From Bidens hawaiensis (taxonomy: Eukaryota > Streptophyta > Magnoliopsida > Asterales > Asteraceae), in contig JAIQDT010002043.1 in NCBI GenBank assembly GCA_021521415.1, positions 62,001 through 126,000 of the forward strand: 64,000 bases of DNA, read 5' to 3'. Position numbers and translations under genes: made by a program. Positions 12,444-23,082 of the stretch are shown here, one piece after another. The notes under the pieces are model-generated. The model searched no databases and had not been told where the DNA came from. It was given only the letters and a program-made list of their open reading frames with translations. Every line of letters begins with the position of its first letter. Position 1 is the stretch's first letter.

Positions 12444-13009
12444 CACGATAAAATTACAATTAAACTCGCTCACACATCCCTCACACCTTCACAAAACTAA
12501 ACCCTAACCCAATTGCAATTAACATAGCCGTCAAGACCTGAGTTAATTTCAAGCTCCGTCGCGACCCGTTTGATGCTCGTTAACCCTCATCCCGCAACTA
12601 TAAACGGTAACTGAAATATGTTTTTAGTTCGTTTTAATCAAGAATCATTAACCCTAAACCAATTTCAATCATCATCGACGCTTTGTTGATCAATTACAGT
12701 GAAATAGATCTAGGGTTATGTTCTTTGAAAACTGGATGCAGGTTGTATCTGTTATTATGTTTTCAGAACTGGTAAAACTCACAAACTAACACACCAGCAT
12801 GGTGGCTGGTGTGCGTCCAGGCGCGGGTTCGAACCCTCTGGACCGGTTTTTCATATTAATTTTATTTTTGCATAATTCTTGGTTTTATTTTTATTATAAT
12901 CATAATATAATATTAAATAAACTTTATTTTAATGAAACTGAACCTAAGAAGTATTACTTTGGCCATGGATTCATCCTACCTACAAGTATGTATACATATA
13001 TACATAAAC

Positions 13010-13231
13010 ATACATATTATATATATATATATATAAATATGTATATATATATATTTTTATATAAATATGTATATATATATACATAAATAAATAATTAACA
13101 TATACTTACGCATACATGAATAATATGAAACAAATAATTGTTCTTTTTACCTAAATCGATCTAGCTTAAAGTTCCGAATAAATTCTCCCATGACATATAT
13201 ATTTTAATTAATATTAATGTTTCATTTAAAC

Positions 13232-13260
<29 letters not shown>
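13010..13260. repeat. AT/TATG simple repeats inside LTR A
   Basis: Tracts of ATATATATA with ATGTATA interruptions cover 13010-13090, and a second (AT)n covers 13230-13258. They account for the AT-rich middle of the LTR. Confidence 0.8.
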
Positions 13261-13262
<2 letters not shown>

Positions 13263-14986
13263 CTTAATTAATATTGGTTAGTTATAAAAAAATTCATTTA
13301 CTTGAAAATATTAATATGGATAAATTGTTTACCAAATAATAATATTAACACTAATAATAATAATAATAATAATCTTAAATACAATAACAATAAATAATGC
13401 ATCTAAACCCTAAACGACTCCAAAATATCTCAAACCGATTAAATCACAATAATGACGTCGAGACTAATAATATTCCATCAAAATCAAATCGTTATGTCTT
13501 ATTAATTCTTTTCCTCATTTATTGATTATACTATAGTTAACAATTAGGACATCTTTGTTGACGTACCTCGAAGGCTTGAACGTGTTCATCCTTATTTTCT
13601 TTTATTATTATCTCATCCTCACTAATCCACTCACTAAAGGTAAGTAATTCGCATTCCCCTTTTTACCATTTTATATTTTGAGGACGTTATGCGTTAACCA
13701 TTTTCACTATAATTTCACTATTTGTGTATTATGATATTGCTCAATTAGTTATACGTGCAAAGGTGACTATGTGTTAAATTTATGTTTTGGTGGTTGGTAT
13801 CTCATCCTCATTAGTATGATCGTACGCCGTCGGAGTAGCTCGTTATCTATGGGATTCGAGTGAAAAGACAACTTTTATATTATTGTTATGTTATTGTTAT
13901 GTTAGTTGTAGTATTTCATATTATCGCAAAGGAATTGTCATTTTTATATAATATGTATTCAAAAATCGTGATTACTTGCTCAACTTTATGTTGACAAACT
14001 ATGTATTTTCCCGCATGGCGCAGGTAGCTTTTTGGGATGAAGAAACAAGCTAAGGAATAGTTGACCTTAGGTTGCATGTTGAATTAAAAACTTATTTATT
14101 TCTTTTTATTTAATTGTAATGTTTATTTCCATGAGACAATGTTTGTGCTTTTGCGTACTTTTGACACGTGTATTTCCTTTAGTGTCTTTTGAGCTATGAT
14201 ACAATTATGTCGCGCCCCAGCATATTCCGCCGTAGGTTGGGGTGTGACAGTACGTGCGTGACTTCACAACAGTATTTGCGTAACCCAATGACGGTATACT
14301 CGTTATGCGGCATAGGAAGCTTAACTGGTGTTAGTAAGCACATCACACAACGACTGTATGCGCGTAATCAGGTGTGCGCACGTGCGCTACATTGAAAGCG
14401 TCTTGACCCGTAACTCGTTCTGCCTAACACTGTTCTAACCCGAAATCCGTTTTGACTTGACCCCTTTTGACCCGAACCCGTCCTAACCCGACCCAAACCA
14501 AATTAACTTTTTTTTATTAGCCCTTTCCAACCTTAACCTTTTAGACCATTACCAGAACAACAGAACCCGCCCGACCCGTTTTCCGGTCCATAATGGCAAT
14601 CACGTAACACGTTATGTTTTTAAAATGAAAAAAGTATAGCAATACCATACTCAAATTAAAGAGAATAAAATACTCGTTTTTATGGTATAATGTTTGTTAA
14701 AAAAAATATTAACGTGTAAATGTCGTGGAAGTAGTTGGTTTAAAATAAAGGGTATATACGTAACTATTCTATAAGTTAACAAAATGTGATTAAAGTTAAA
14801 GGACCAAACTTGTAGTTATTTTTCAATAACCATACATTATTTTGCTAAAAGACAAAATTGTTAAAAGACTAAATTGCCCCTAACATGTCTTAATCTTATG
14901 CATTATAGTTTGTATTTAAAGCAACAAGTTTGGTACCTTTTAAAATTTAAGATGTCCCTCACTCATGCTTTTATATATAGTATAGA

Positions 14987-15704
14987 TTAGATATTCTAAT
15001 TGTAATGTTTTTTTAAAAAAAAAAATCAAATAATTTAACTAGGTTAATTAGTTTTGAGTTAATAACTTGTTTTTGTTACTTTTTTTTTAAAAATAACTAA
15101 ATATATAGGTTTGAATAAATTGTTTTTGAACATCCCGTTATAAATTTGTATGAAAACAGATTTATTTAAAAAAAAATATTTTTTGGTTTCGTAAACGAAT
15201 TTGACACATGCTTGAACCGGTAAGTTTAGCGAAATATATACATTTAATTTATCATTAGTTTTACATCCATACCTTTTTTAATTATTATTTAGTTGGTAAT
15301 TTTTTAGCATTAAATTTTTAATAAATATAAATTTATTTATATTTAATTCTTAACTGTACTTATATAAATATTATTATTTTATTTGAAAAGGGAAGGAAAT
15401 AATAAATTGGTAATTTGGTGACCAGTTCCATGGTAATCATGGTAATATGAAAAAGAATGGAGTGGGGTATGATTTGACGCTGACGTGACATTATAAAGTG
15501 GGAAGTAAAATGACATCCACACCCTTTAGTCTTAATGCTTTGTTTCTTATCCCTTTGCTTCTTTATTTGTTGCATTACATTTTAATCAACTATATACACT
15601 ACCGATATTTTACTATTATCATTTTAGTAGTGCTGTTTACTTGTTATTTTGAGGCTTATAGCCATCTCGTGTCTTCTGTCTCCTGATTTGTTATTTTGTA
15701 CGTC
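14987..15704. other. Intergenic DNA, nothing assigned
   Basis: AT-rich sequence with overlapping chance frames on both strands at 15360-15690. No protein family or element end was recognised. Confidence 0.55.
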
Positions 15705-15865
15705 CCATTGAAAGGTCTTTATAGTCGGGTCTCATTGCGAGCTACTTCTCGATCTATTTTATGGGATAGAGGTGCTATTAATTCTATGATATAGAGGTAA
15801 GGTTTGCACTCATCTTACCATCCCCATACTCTATCAATAGCATCGCTATCGGTGGATACATTTGT
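15705..15865 (-). repeat. SINE-like dispersed repeat, copy 2 (diverged)
   Basis: On the minus strand it carries the same ordered blocks as the copy at 56500-56645: ATAGC...GCTAT, GGTAAGATG, CCTTACCTCTAT and the region preceding GAGACCC. It is much more diverged. Confidence 0.45.
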
Positions 15866-16559
15866 TGTTTGTCAGTTGACATTTGACAACACACCCTACC
15901 TTACTATGTGATTTTAGTCTCAACACTCTGATGATTTTAATTATTCATCTCAAAATTAGTTTGATGATTTTTAAATCATTCATCTCAAAGTTAGTTTGAT
16001 GGTTTTTATGTGCATAACTTACATGTGCAAGTAAGAAGCATAAATCTTATTAATATTAATCATTAAAAAATAATTTGGATTCATTCGTTTTGTTCTCGTA
16101 GTAATTTGTGTCTACAAGTGTACATGTTTTTTTTTTTAAAATCTATTGGTAATTTTTTTATTGAAATGATTGAAATTTTATACTTGAAATGAGTTTAAAC
16201 TGTATTGTCCAAATTGTGGCACTAAAAGGGGTTGATGAAAATAATGATGCTTCAATGAGTGTTTGGTTGTGGTTCTCTGATTCATAAGTCAAAAAATATT
16301 TGGCTTCACTGCTTCACTTGTGAATCGTCAATGGTTCGCTTAGAAATACTAATAAAAAGTCTTCACATTGCTATTTCATATGTGAATTAACGTCGCTTTG
16401 ACATTTTATTTACGTTTATATAATTACAAAAAAAAAAAAAAAATTTACCGTCATGATCATTGGTTTTTTTTAACGGTTCCATTCAGGTGACTAAAATGAT
16501 TTAAGTTTTGATCAAGGTAAAATCTAAAACATTTGGACGAAACGGAAGTGAAAATGTCG
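15866..16559. other. Intergenic DNA, nothing assigned
   Basis: A short direct repeat (CATTCATCTCAAAATTAGTT type) is seen at 15943-16005. No gene was recognised. Confidence 0.5.
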
Positions 16560-16567
16560 GCTTGAGT
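16560..16567. repeat. 8-bp target-site duplication (left)
   Basis: GCTTGAGT here is repeated exactly at 17686-17693. Confidence 0.9.
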
Positions 16568-17141
16568 CAGTGACGGATCCGGAAATTTTTTTCAGGTGGT
16601 GCATTACTTTTAGATGCTTCAATTTCATAGAGTTGGGTATAAAAAATTCCGGGTCGGTTCGGGTCGGTTCAATAGTTCAGGCAAATTAACAAATTAAAAC
16701 AAAAATTTAACAAATAACTTAACAATTAACAACATCAAGAACAATTAAACATTTAACAAATGTATCTAAACTTACCTTCACATTGGAGGATTCAAGGAAG
16801 AGTAGCAAGGCCGGAGTAAGGAGCAACGGACCAACGGTGCCACGATGGTGTGTGGTCGGCCGAAAAATAAAAGCAGTAGCGGTGGTCGGATAGTGGTGTG
16901 CTGTGAGTACGTGAATATGAAGAGTGGAGAGTGAGAGAGGCGAACACTATGTAACTTTGTGTTTTATAAAACCCTAATTGATATAAGGCTGAACTTAAAA
17001 TAAAAGTTCAAAAATTATGCTGGTACACGGAATCGAACACGTGACCTTCAGTTTACAAAACCAACAACTTACCAACTAGATAAGCACTTGAATTGAAAAT
17101 AGAGTGGTTCCTTCGTAATTTATAAGGTGGTTCTCCTCTAA

Positions 17142-17618
17142 TCTAATTATTATATTAAAGCAAAATAGTTTACACATGGCCTTTAATTAGGCTATCCACA
17201 TAAGATTCCACATCAACAATTTCCAAAATTATTATTTACACCTAATAAGCTATTTAATTTTAATCTACTTATTTATCTAACTATTATATTAAAGCAAAAT
17301 GGTTTCCACGTGGCCTTTAATTAGGCTATCCACATAAGGTTCCACATCAACAATTTCCAAAATTATTATTTACACCTAATAAGCTATTTAATTTTAATCT
17401 ACTTATTTATATTATATTAAAACAAAATCATTCTTCCATAAGGTATGTTATTATGAATCCATAAGATAAAAATATGTTATATTAAACATATTTTTAGACA
17501 TATAAATATATTTTAATATCGTTTTGAGACGGCAAGGTATGTTATTACGTATATTATTAAATTTAACTTTTTTTTGTATTTTTTTAAACACCCATGTATT
17601 ATACGTGCTATATCCTAG
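17142..17618 (+). mobile_element. Small Helitron with a duplicated 5' end, nested in the hAT element
   Basis: It begins A|TCTAATTATTATATTAAAGC and ends CTAG|T at 17615-17618, preceded by an imperfect hairpin (ATGTATTATACGTG). The first 134 bp are repeated, giving a second A|TC start at 17276, and a third partial copy follows. It has no coding sequence. Confidence 0.65.
17148..17415. repeat. 134-bp tandem duplication
   Basis: The unit beginning TATTATATTAAAGCAAAAT starts at 17148 and again at 17282, nearly identical throughout. A third partial start occurs near 17412. Confidence 0.9.
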
Positions 17619-17685
17619 TACACTATTATTTCGAAGCTCGAGTGGTTCCCGGGAACCACCCATTTGTTATGTAGATCCGTCATTG

Positions 17686-17693
17686 GCTTGAGT
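17686..17693. repeat. 8-bp target-site duplication (right)
   Basis: This is an exact repeat of 16560-16567. Confidence 0.9.
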
Positions 17694-18464
17694 AATGCAA
17701 ACATTGGTGAGAATCCTATGCCCAATTCAAATAAGAAAACGAATAAATTTTCGAATCCTATGTTTCGAAGGTATCCGCCAGTCTGTAGTTTGATCAGTTT
17801 ACATTTGAAGCAAAATTTTTAGTCAACTAGAAAAAAAAAGTATCAACTATCAAGAGGGGCTTTACTTAAAAATATATGTAATTGTTTTGAGGGAAAAGTT
17901 AAAATGCAAAGAGAGCAAAAATAAGAAATGTGAGAAAGATTTGCGGAAAAAAAAACACCTCAAAACAAAATTTAGAAAAAAAAATCATAACTCAAATATA
18001 AATAAAAAACGAAAAAATTAAAACGTTTCCCCCCGTCATCCCGTTCCAACAAAAAAAAACGACGATAAGACACAATGACGAAAGTAAACAAAAGCCACAG
18101 TGATATACGAAAAAAAGACATAATAGATCGCAAAGTATAACACAATGCTGAACAAAATATAACACAATATCAAGAAAAAAAAACGCAATCAATGACGAAA
18201 ATAAACACAAAACACAATAATAAATACAAAGACACAATGATTTTTTTCCTCAACTTTGTTTTTTATTAGAACAAGGAAGACGATTGAAACATTTTACCTT
18301 TTTCCTTTTTTTATTAAATTTTGACTTATGATTTTTTTAGTTAATTTATTATTATTTTTTAGGGTTTTTTTTGCTGCAAATTCTTCCCCTCCTCATTTTT
18401 GTCCCATTTTATAGAATAACTTGACCCATTGTTTTGATACTGTTATTTATTTGATTAATTATAA
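17694..18464. other. A-rich intergenic DNA, nothing assigned
   Basis: Long runs of A with ACACAAT-type repeats (18060-18240). The 81-codon minus-strand frame there is low-complexity and unlikely to be real. Confidence 0.6.
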
Positions 18465-18862
18465 TGTTGATTAATTCCTCACGGTTATAATAGAAAGCAT
18501 GATTAATATGATAAACCTAATTAGATGTGTGTACCTGTTACAGCAGAGAGGGTAGCAACAACATATGAGATCTTCTGGACATAATTGCCAGCTTGATCGA
18601 GTTCCCTATAGGATGTATTGTTAAGGATGGAGATTAGGGTTCTTGAGAGAGAACCGTATATGGAAGAGAAAAGGGTTACGAATTATGTGTTATGTGTGCT
18701 TTGTGTAACATATTTGATGTTAATTAGTCTCACTTAAATGCATTGAATGGAAAACCCTTTATAACTAATGAGGGTAATGCGGTCCATCAACAATTACCAA
18801 GCTAATATAATAATAAGGTATAATTGTTTATTATTTTGATCTATTTATTATATAAATGATTA
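18465..18862 (-). repeat. Left terminal repeat of TRIM-like element (~398 bp)
   Basis: The repeat starts TGTTGATTAATTCCTCACGG and is about 90% identical to 19448-19854 in the same orientation. For a minus-strand element this is the 3' LTR. Confidence 0.8.
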
Positions 18863-19432
18863 GTAAACGGTTTCGTTTTCGGTTTTGTAAATGTGTTTTC
18901 AGTTTATAAGGAGTTCTCAGTTTTAATATGAGATTTCAGTTTTTATTGAGTTTTCAGTGTTGACCGAAATTTCGGTTTTAAGTGAGATTTCGGTAAGCAT
19001 TATAACACCCGAAAACTATATGACGGGATAAGATTTCAATCCAAATTTTTAGGGATCAACTTTATCTCCAAAATCTTGTTATTTTCGAAAATTATTTTTA
19101 ATTAATATTTTAGATTTTGAAATAACTTGGAGATAAAGTTTAATCAAAATTAGGGAAGAAACACATCCTAATTCGAAATCTTGAACCAAAATATGCATAA
19201 TTTGTAGAAAACCATGATGAACACGAAGAACATCACTGAAAACATAATTGTTAACAGGTTTTTTAATGTAAAAATCGGTTGTATTGTTTATAAACACTTT
19301 ATATGAGAACCGATTTTAATAAGTATAAGCATAATAAAAATCGAAATTAGGGTTATCAAGACTTTAGATTCGTATCTTCTGGTTTAATTCTAGATTTAAT
19401 GGAAAACCATGAAGAACCGATTAAACAACATC

Positions 19433-19445
19433 GCTCTTGATACCA
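19433..19445 (-). promoter_or_regulatory. Primer-binding site of TRIM-like element
   Basis: On the minus strand it reads TGGTATCAAGAGC, resembling the TGGTATCAGAGC complement of plant initiator-Met tRNA 3' ends. It sits next to the 5' LTR. Confidence 0.75.
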
Positions 19446-19447
19446 CA

Positions 19448-19854
19448 TGTTGATTAATTCCTCACGGTTATAATAGAAAACTTGATTAATATGATAAACC
19501 TAATTAGATGTGCCTATCTGTTACAGCAGAAAGGGTAGCAACAACAGATGAGAAACTTTTGGACATGATTGCCAGCTTGATCGAGTTCCCCTTTAGGATG
19601 TATTGTTAAGGATGGGGATTAGGGCTCTTGAGAGAGAACCAAATATGGAAGAGAAAAAGGTTACGAATTATGTGTTATGTATGCGTGCTTCGTGTAGTCT
19701 ATTTGATGTTAATTAGTCTCCCTTAAATGCACCCAAGGGGACCCTTTATTAGCTAATGAGGGTAATACGATCCATCAACAATTACCAAGCTAATATAATA
19801 ATAAGGTATAATTCTTTATTATTTTGATCTATTTATTTATTATATAAATGATTA
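19448..19854 (-). repeat. Right terminal repeat of TRIM-like element (~407 bp)
   Basis: Direct repeat of 18465-18862. On the minus strand this is the 5' LTR. Confidence 0.8.
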
Positions 19855-19917
19855 TAGTGGTAATACGATTCTTACATATAAGATATTAAATTTAATTTAA
19901 ATTGGAAATTAATTTTA

Positions 19918-20280
19918 GTGTTGAAGTATGGGTCTAATTGGGAGTTTTCTATAGGTGATTTAATATACATAAGCACATTCCGGGTCATTCGACAAAGGAA
20001 AGGCCGGCTCAATATGGTCTCTTGCTGGAGTTTATGGCAAGCTCGTAACAGCTTCTTATTATTGAATATTTCCATTAGGATTGAAAACATTATTGACGAT
20101 ATCAAGTCTATGGTGTTTCTTTGGATTAAAAACAGGTCAAAGAGTTTGGTTATAGATTGTGGCAAGTGAAAAAAGTTTGATTCATAAATTTATGTTTTGT
20201 TGTTGGCTAGCTAGCTGCTTCTTAACAAGTTGCTTGGCCTTTTTGTGCTAATGAAATTCGCCTATTCGACAAAAAAAAAA
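19918..20280 (+). pseudogene. L1-type LINE 3' end with poly(A)
   Basis: The plus strand at 19918-20169 encodes 83 residues including CWSLWQARNSFLL, IDDIKSMVFLWIKNR and a downstream stop. This is the C-terminal tail pattern seen after reverse transcriptase in plant L1 elements (WxLWxxRN...IxxxSFxWxKxR). A 100-bp 3' untranslated region follows and ends in ten A residues at 20271-20280. It is a 5'-truncated insertion, and no clear target duplication was found. Confidence 0.7.
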
Positions 20281-22469
20281 TTGCAATTAAGTTGTTTAGT
20301 TATACATATTAGATTAAAATCAATCTGTTGGTCAACAGATTTTTCTCTGTTCCATTTTTTTTTTCTAAATCAACGCTCTCCTATTTTATATATATAACCT
20401 CAAAACATTGTGTAGTTAATTTGTTATCAAAGAGCCCATGACAAATCCTCACTGTTATGTAATGTATTTCTTGAAAGAGCCCATTAGGCTATCTAAAATT
20501 CAAATTTCTATAGCTTAAAACTCAAGTTGGGCCAGCGTAGGAGATGGGCTATTCACATTTAAAAATTTTTTTAATTATTACTTCAAAACAATACATAAAT
20601 AACTTGAAAATAAACGTTTATAATCGTCGTGGCATGAAATTCGTTTGTTTATTCTCCCCATTTGTTGTTTTATTCTTCTTTCGGGCTTCAGGTTCATTGT
20701 TAATGCTTTTATTCCATGTCGCCTAAATTAAACTCCTTGTTCGACATTTCGCACTTGTCAGAAATTAGACCTAAGGATTTTGTCTCTTGTGCGTAAAATT
20801 TTTCACATTTTTTGCACCGAGCCTTAAACATCCCGTTCAGCATTTCGCCCTTGTCGAAATTAGACCAAAGGTTTTTGTCTCGATTTGTTCAGACAATCTT
20901 CTTGACGGTTAAACCACCAAGTTGTTCAAGTGTAGCCATTTTTTTGCGTTTTAAAAGTGGTTTTTGCGGTTGTTTTGTGATTTGAGAGCTCGGGAAGTGG
21001 TGTAATCAACCCAACACACCCCAATACCAATTTATACTCCAGTAAGGAGGGTTAAAAATGGTAAAAACGGTCATAAGACCGTTCCAACAGTCTGACATGG
21101 CGCAGAATGGCTTTAACGTAGGCTTGAATGCTAAAACCGGTTATAAACCGGCGGTTTTTTCCGGTTATAGTAACTGGTTAGAGAGGGACCGGTTAGAGTG
21201 TGCACCTCTAAAATAGACCTGCCACATGGGCTATGGCTTAGTCACAAAGTTTTGAATAATCTTCAAAATTAAAGACAAAAAGAAAAAAGAAAAAATGAAG
21301 GAGCAAATGCCGGACCCGAGGACACTAAGTCCCGACGTGAATATCAATGTAATATTTTTTTAACGAGCAATAAACTGTATTGCAACATAAGATAAATAGC
21401 CAAATGTCACCGCCACATAATTAGAAAACGAGTACCTCTAGCCTTTTAGGTAAATTGTTTGGATATTAGACTGTTATTATAGGTTAGTGGGATGTTGGAA
21501 GCATATTTGATAAGCTTCATCCCCTTGTGCGTGGGTCCGGTTTGTTTTTGTATTATTTCTTGGGGCATTTACATATTTTCCCTTCATAAACTTTGAAATT
21601 ACATTTTTCTCCAAACCATGGTTAAAGAGCATTGTACATTTTGCATTAAAAACTTGTATTTTGAAGAAATATGTAATTTCAAAAGTTTAGAAAGGTGAAA
21701 TGTGTAAAAATCCAAAATTTTCTTTTGACAAATTGATTTAAGTCCTTAATTTCATTTCTGCCCCTTGATAGTCTATCTAGGTTACTTATTTGCTTTTATT
21801 TATGTTAATTTTATTGTATGTTACTACTACATTTCGTTTACGACTTGAACACTAACTTCATGTGTTTAATAATTAGCTGTGACTATCATTGGGTTTAATT
21901 AGGTCTTTTTTATTCTTGTTTCCAATGTGTATCTCAATAAGAATCGATTTCTATTTATTTTATTACGGTTTTGTTTTTGCATTGTTTTGGGGGTTTACAT
22001 ATTTATTCTTTTAACTTAGTTTTGGTGTCGTAATAAACTTTATCGATATCGATCAAACTCGCGTCGCTGTACCAGCTGCAACGCGACGGTTTTACCTAGT
22101 TTATATTAACCACCAAAATATCAGTGTAATATTAGTAGTAAATTAGATTGTCGATATAATAAAATATTCAAGGAATGTTAGTTTGGAGAATTGTAGTAAT
22201 CTTTCTTCTTTTTTGTTACAGTCAAATTTATAATTTACAAATGACAAACATCTTCTTTGATTTTTTATTTACTATTTGCTGTATTTTCGAAACCTTGACT
22301 CTAATAATGTTAAAAACTAAAGGAAATTATCTTTATATCATACCTTAGTTTCTTTTATTATTTTAAAAAATAGTTTAATATTATATAGGATATTTTATGC
22401 AATATTAACGAGTTAAAAGATTAAAAAAAGCAAGGTAGCATTATAAGTCAGCGATTTAAAGAATAAATA
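20281..22469. other. Intergenic DNA with one diverged duplication
   Basis: A roughly 90-bp segment (TTCGACATTTCGCACTTGTC to TTTTGTCTC) near 20740 is repeated in diverged form near 20840. Sequence at 21010-21210 (GGTTAAAAATGG, ACCGGTTATAAACCGG) looks transposon-like, but no paired ends were found. No gene was recognised. Confidence 0.5.
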
Positions 22470-22977
22470 TCTTAAATATATATAAACGAAAACTTTAAAA
22501 GCTCTCTGATTGTTTCCCACATTCTCTTAAGCCATCAGATTGTTTTATTTGTAAATAAAAGCTTCTCATGTATTTGACTCGAATTCACGGGTATGGATCT
22601 CACCAAACCCAGATAGCCATTAAACGGGTTATAACATCTCACTATATTAAAAATTAATCTCATCAAATATTTAATAAGAAAATCCTATAAAATAGGGATA
22701 TACTACAAAAATTAAAATCTGATTTTTCTTAAAAAATATTATTTATAATTAAGAAACAATTTTACAGTAAAAAAATAGGCGGGTCATGGGTCTCACCAAA
22801 CCCAGATAGCTTTTAAACGGGTTATAACATTTCATTTATTTTTGAAACCCTTTCATCATCAATTCCTAAGTATACTATTAATTTTCTTATAATAAATAAA
22901 ATTAAAATAAAAATATATATAGATATTAGAAACGTAAAATATAAAACAATCGCCGTAAGACAAGGAATAAAAGCTAG
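22470..22977 (+). mobile_element. Complete 508-bp non-autonomous Helitron
   Basis: It starts A|TCTTAAATATATATAAAC and ends AAAAGCTAG|T, the expected Helitron termini between host A and T. It is the reverse complement of the copies at 88-561 and 930-2955. A degraded hairpin (CGCCGTAAGACAAGG) precedes the CTAG. There is no open frame. Confidence 0.75.
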
Positions 22978-23082
22978 TTCTCTACGTCCTAAATTAATAT
23001 TAATCCGAGAAGAACCTTTTTGATATGTTTTCATCCTCTAAAACTCCATATTTAAAAGAAAGATGAAATTACTATTTGCGTT

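Larger units (their letters stand above)
12372..14249 (+). repeat. Solo gypsy-type LTR (family A), 1,878 bp
   Basis: The segment starts TGTAACATTTCGGG and ends GGTTGGGGTGTGACA, giving canonical TG...CA termini, and carries a TATA box at 12436-12443. Its full length is homologous to the inverted copy at 35559-37816. No primer-binding site follows the right end and no coding region adjoins. The flanking pentamers (AGTGG, GTACG) do not match, so it may come from recombination between different insertions. Confidence 0.8.
12291..14986 (-). mobile_element. Non-autonomous Helitron split by an LTR
   Basis: Read on the minus strand, the element starts TCTATACTATATATAAAAGC at 14986 and ends with a GC-rich hairpin (12302-12320) followed by CTAG (12291-12294). 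The plus-strand neighbours are A on the left and T on the right, as expected for Helitron insertion between A and T. Without the LTR at 12372-14249 the element is about 818 bp and has no helicase gene. Confidence 0.75.
16568..17685. mobile_element. Non-autonomous hAT element, 1,118 bp
   Basis: The ends are CAGTGACGGATC on the left and, read on the minus strand, CAATGACGGATC on the right: a 12-bp inverted repeat with one mismatch. They are flanked by a perfect 8-bp duplication. CAxTG-type ends plus an 8-bp duplication are diagnostic of the hAT superfamily. No transposase is encoded. A small Helitron sits in its right half. Confidence 0.88.
18465..19854 (-). mobile_element. TRIM-like miniature LTR retrotransposon, ~1.4 kb
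   Basis: Two direct repeats of about 400 bp flank a 585-bp non-coding interior. Two bases inside the right repeat lies, on the minus strand, a primer-binding site (TGGTATCAAGAGC, 19433-19445), which fixes the orientation. Size and lack of genes fit a terminal-repeat retrotransposon in miniature. The outer LTR end near 19854 is not a clean TG, and the target duplication is unclear (TATAA against TAGTG or TATAG), so that boundary is uncertain by a few bases. Confidence 0.75.

Noticed and set aside
12800..12850. GCGCGGGTTCGAACCCTC resembles a tRNA T-loop/box B
   Set aside because: No acceptor stem, D-arm or anticodon arm can be placed around it. The matching site in the inverted LTR (36950-36990) shows that it is an LTR feature.
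17040..17075. GAATCGAACACGTGACC, considered as a tRNA or SINE box B
   Set aside because: No paired box A at the right distance and no tRNA fold; it lies inside the hAT element.
19872..20165. 97-codon minus-strand frame
   Set aside because: The opposite strand carries the LINE C-terminal motifs, so this is a shadow frame.
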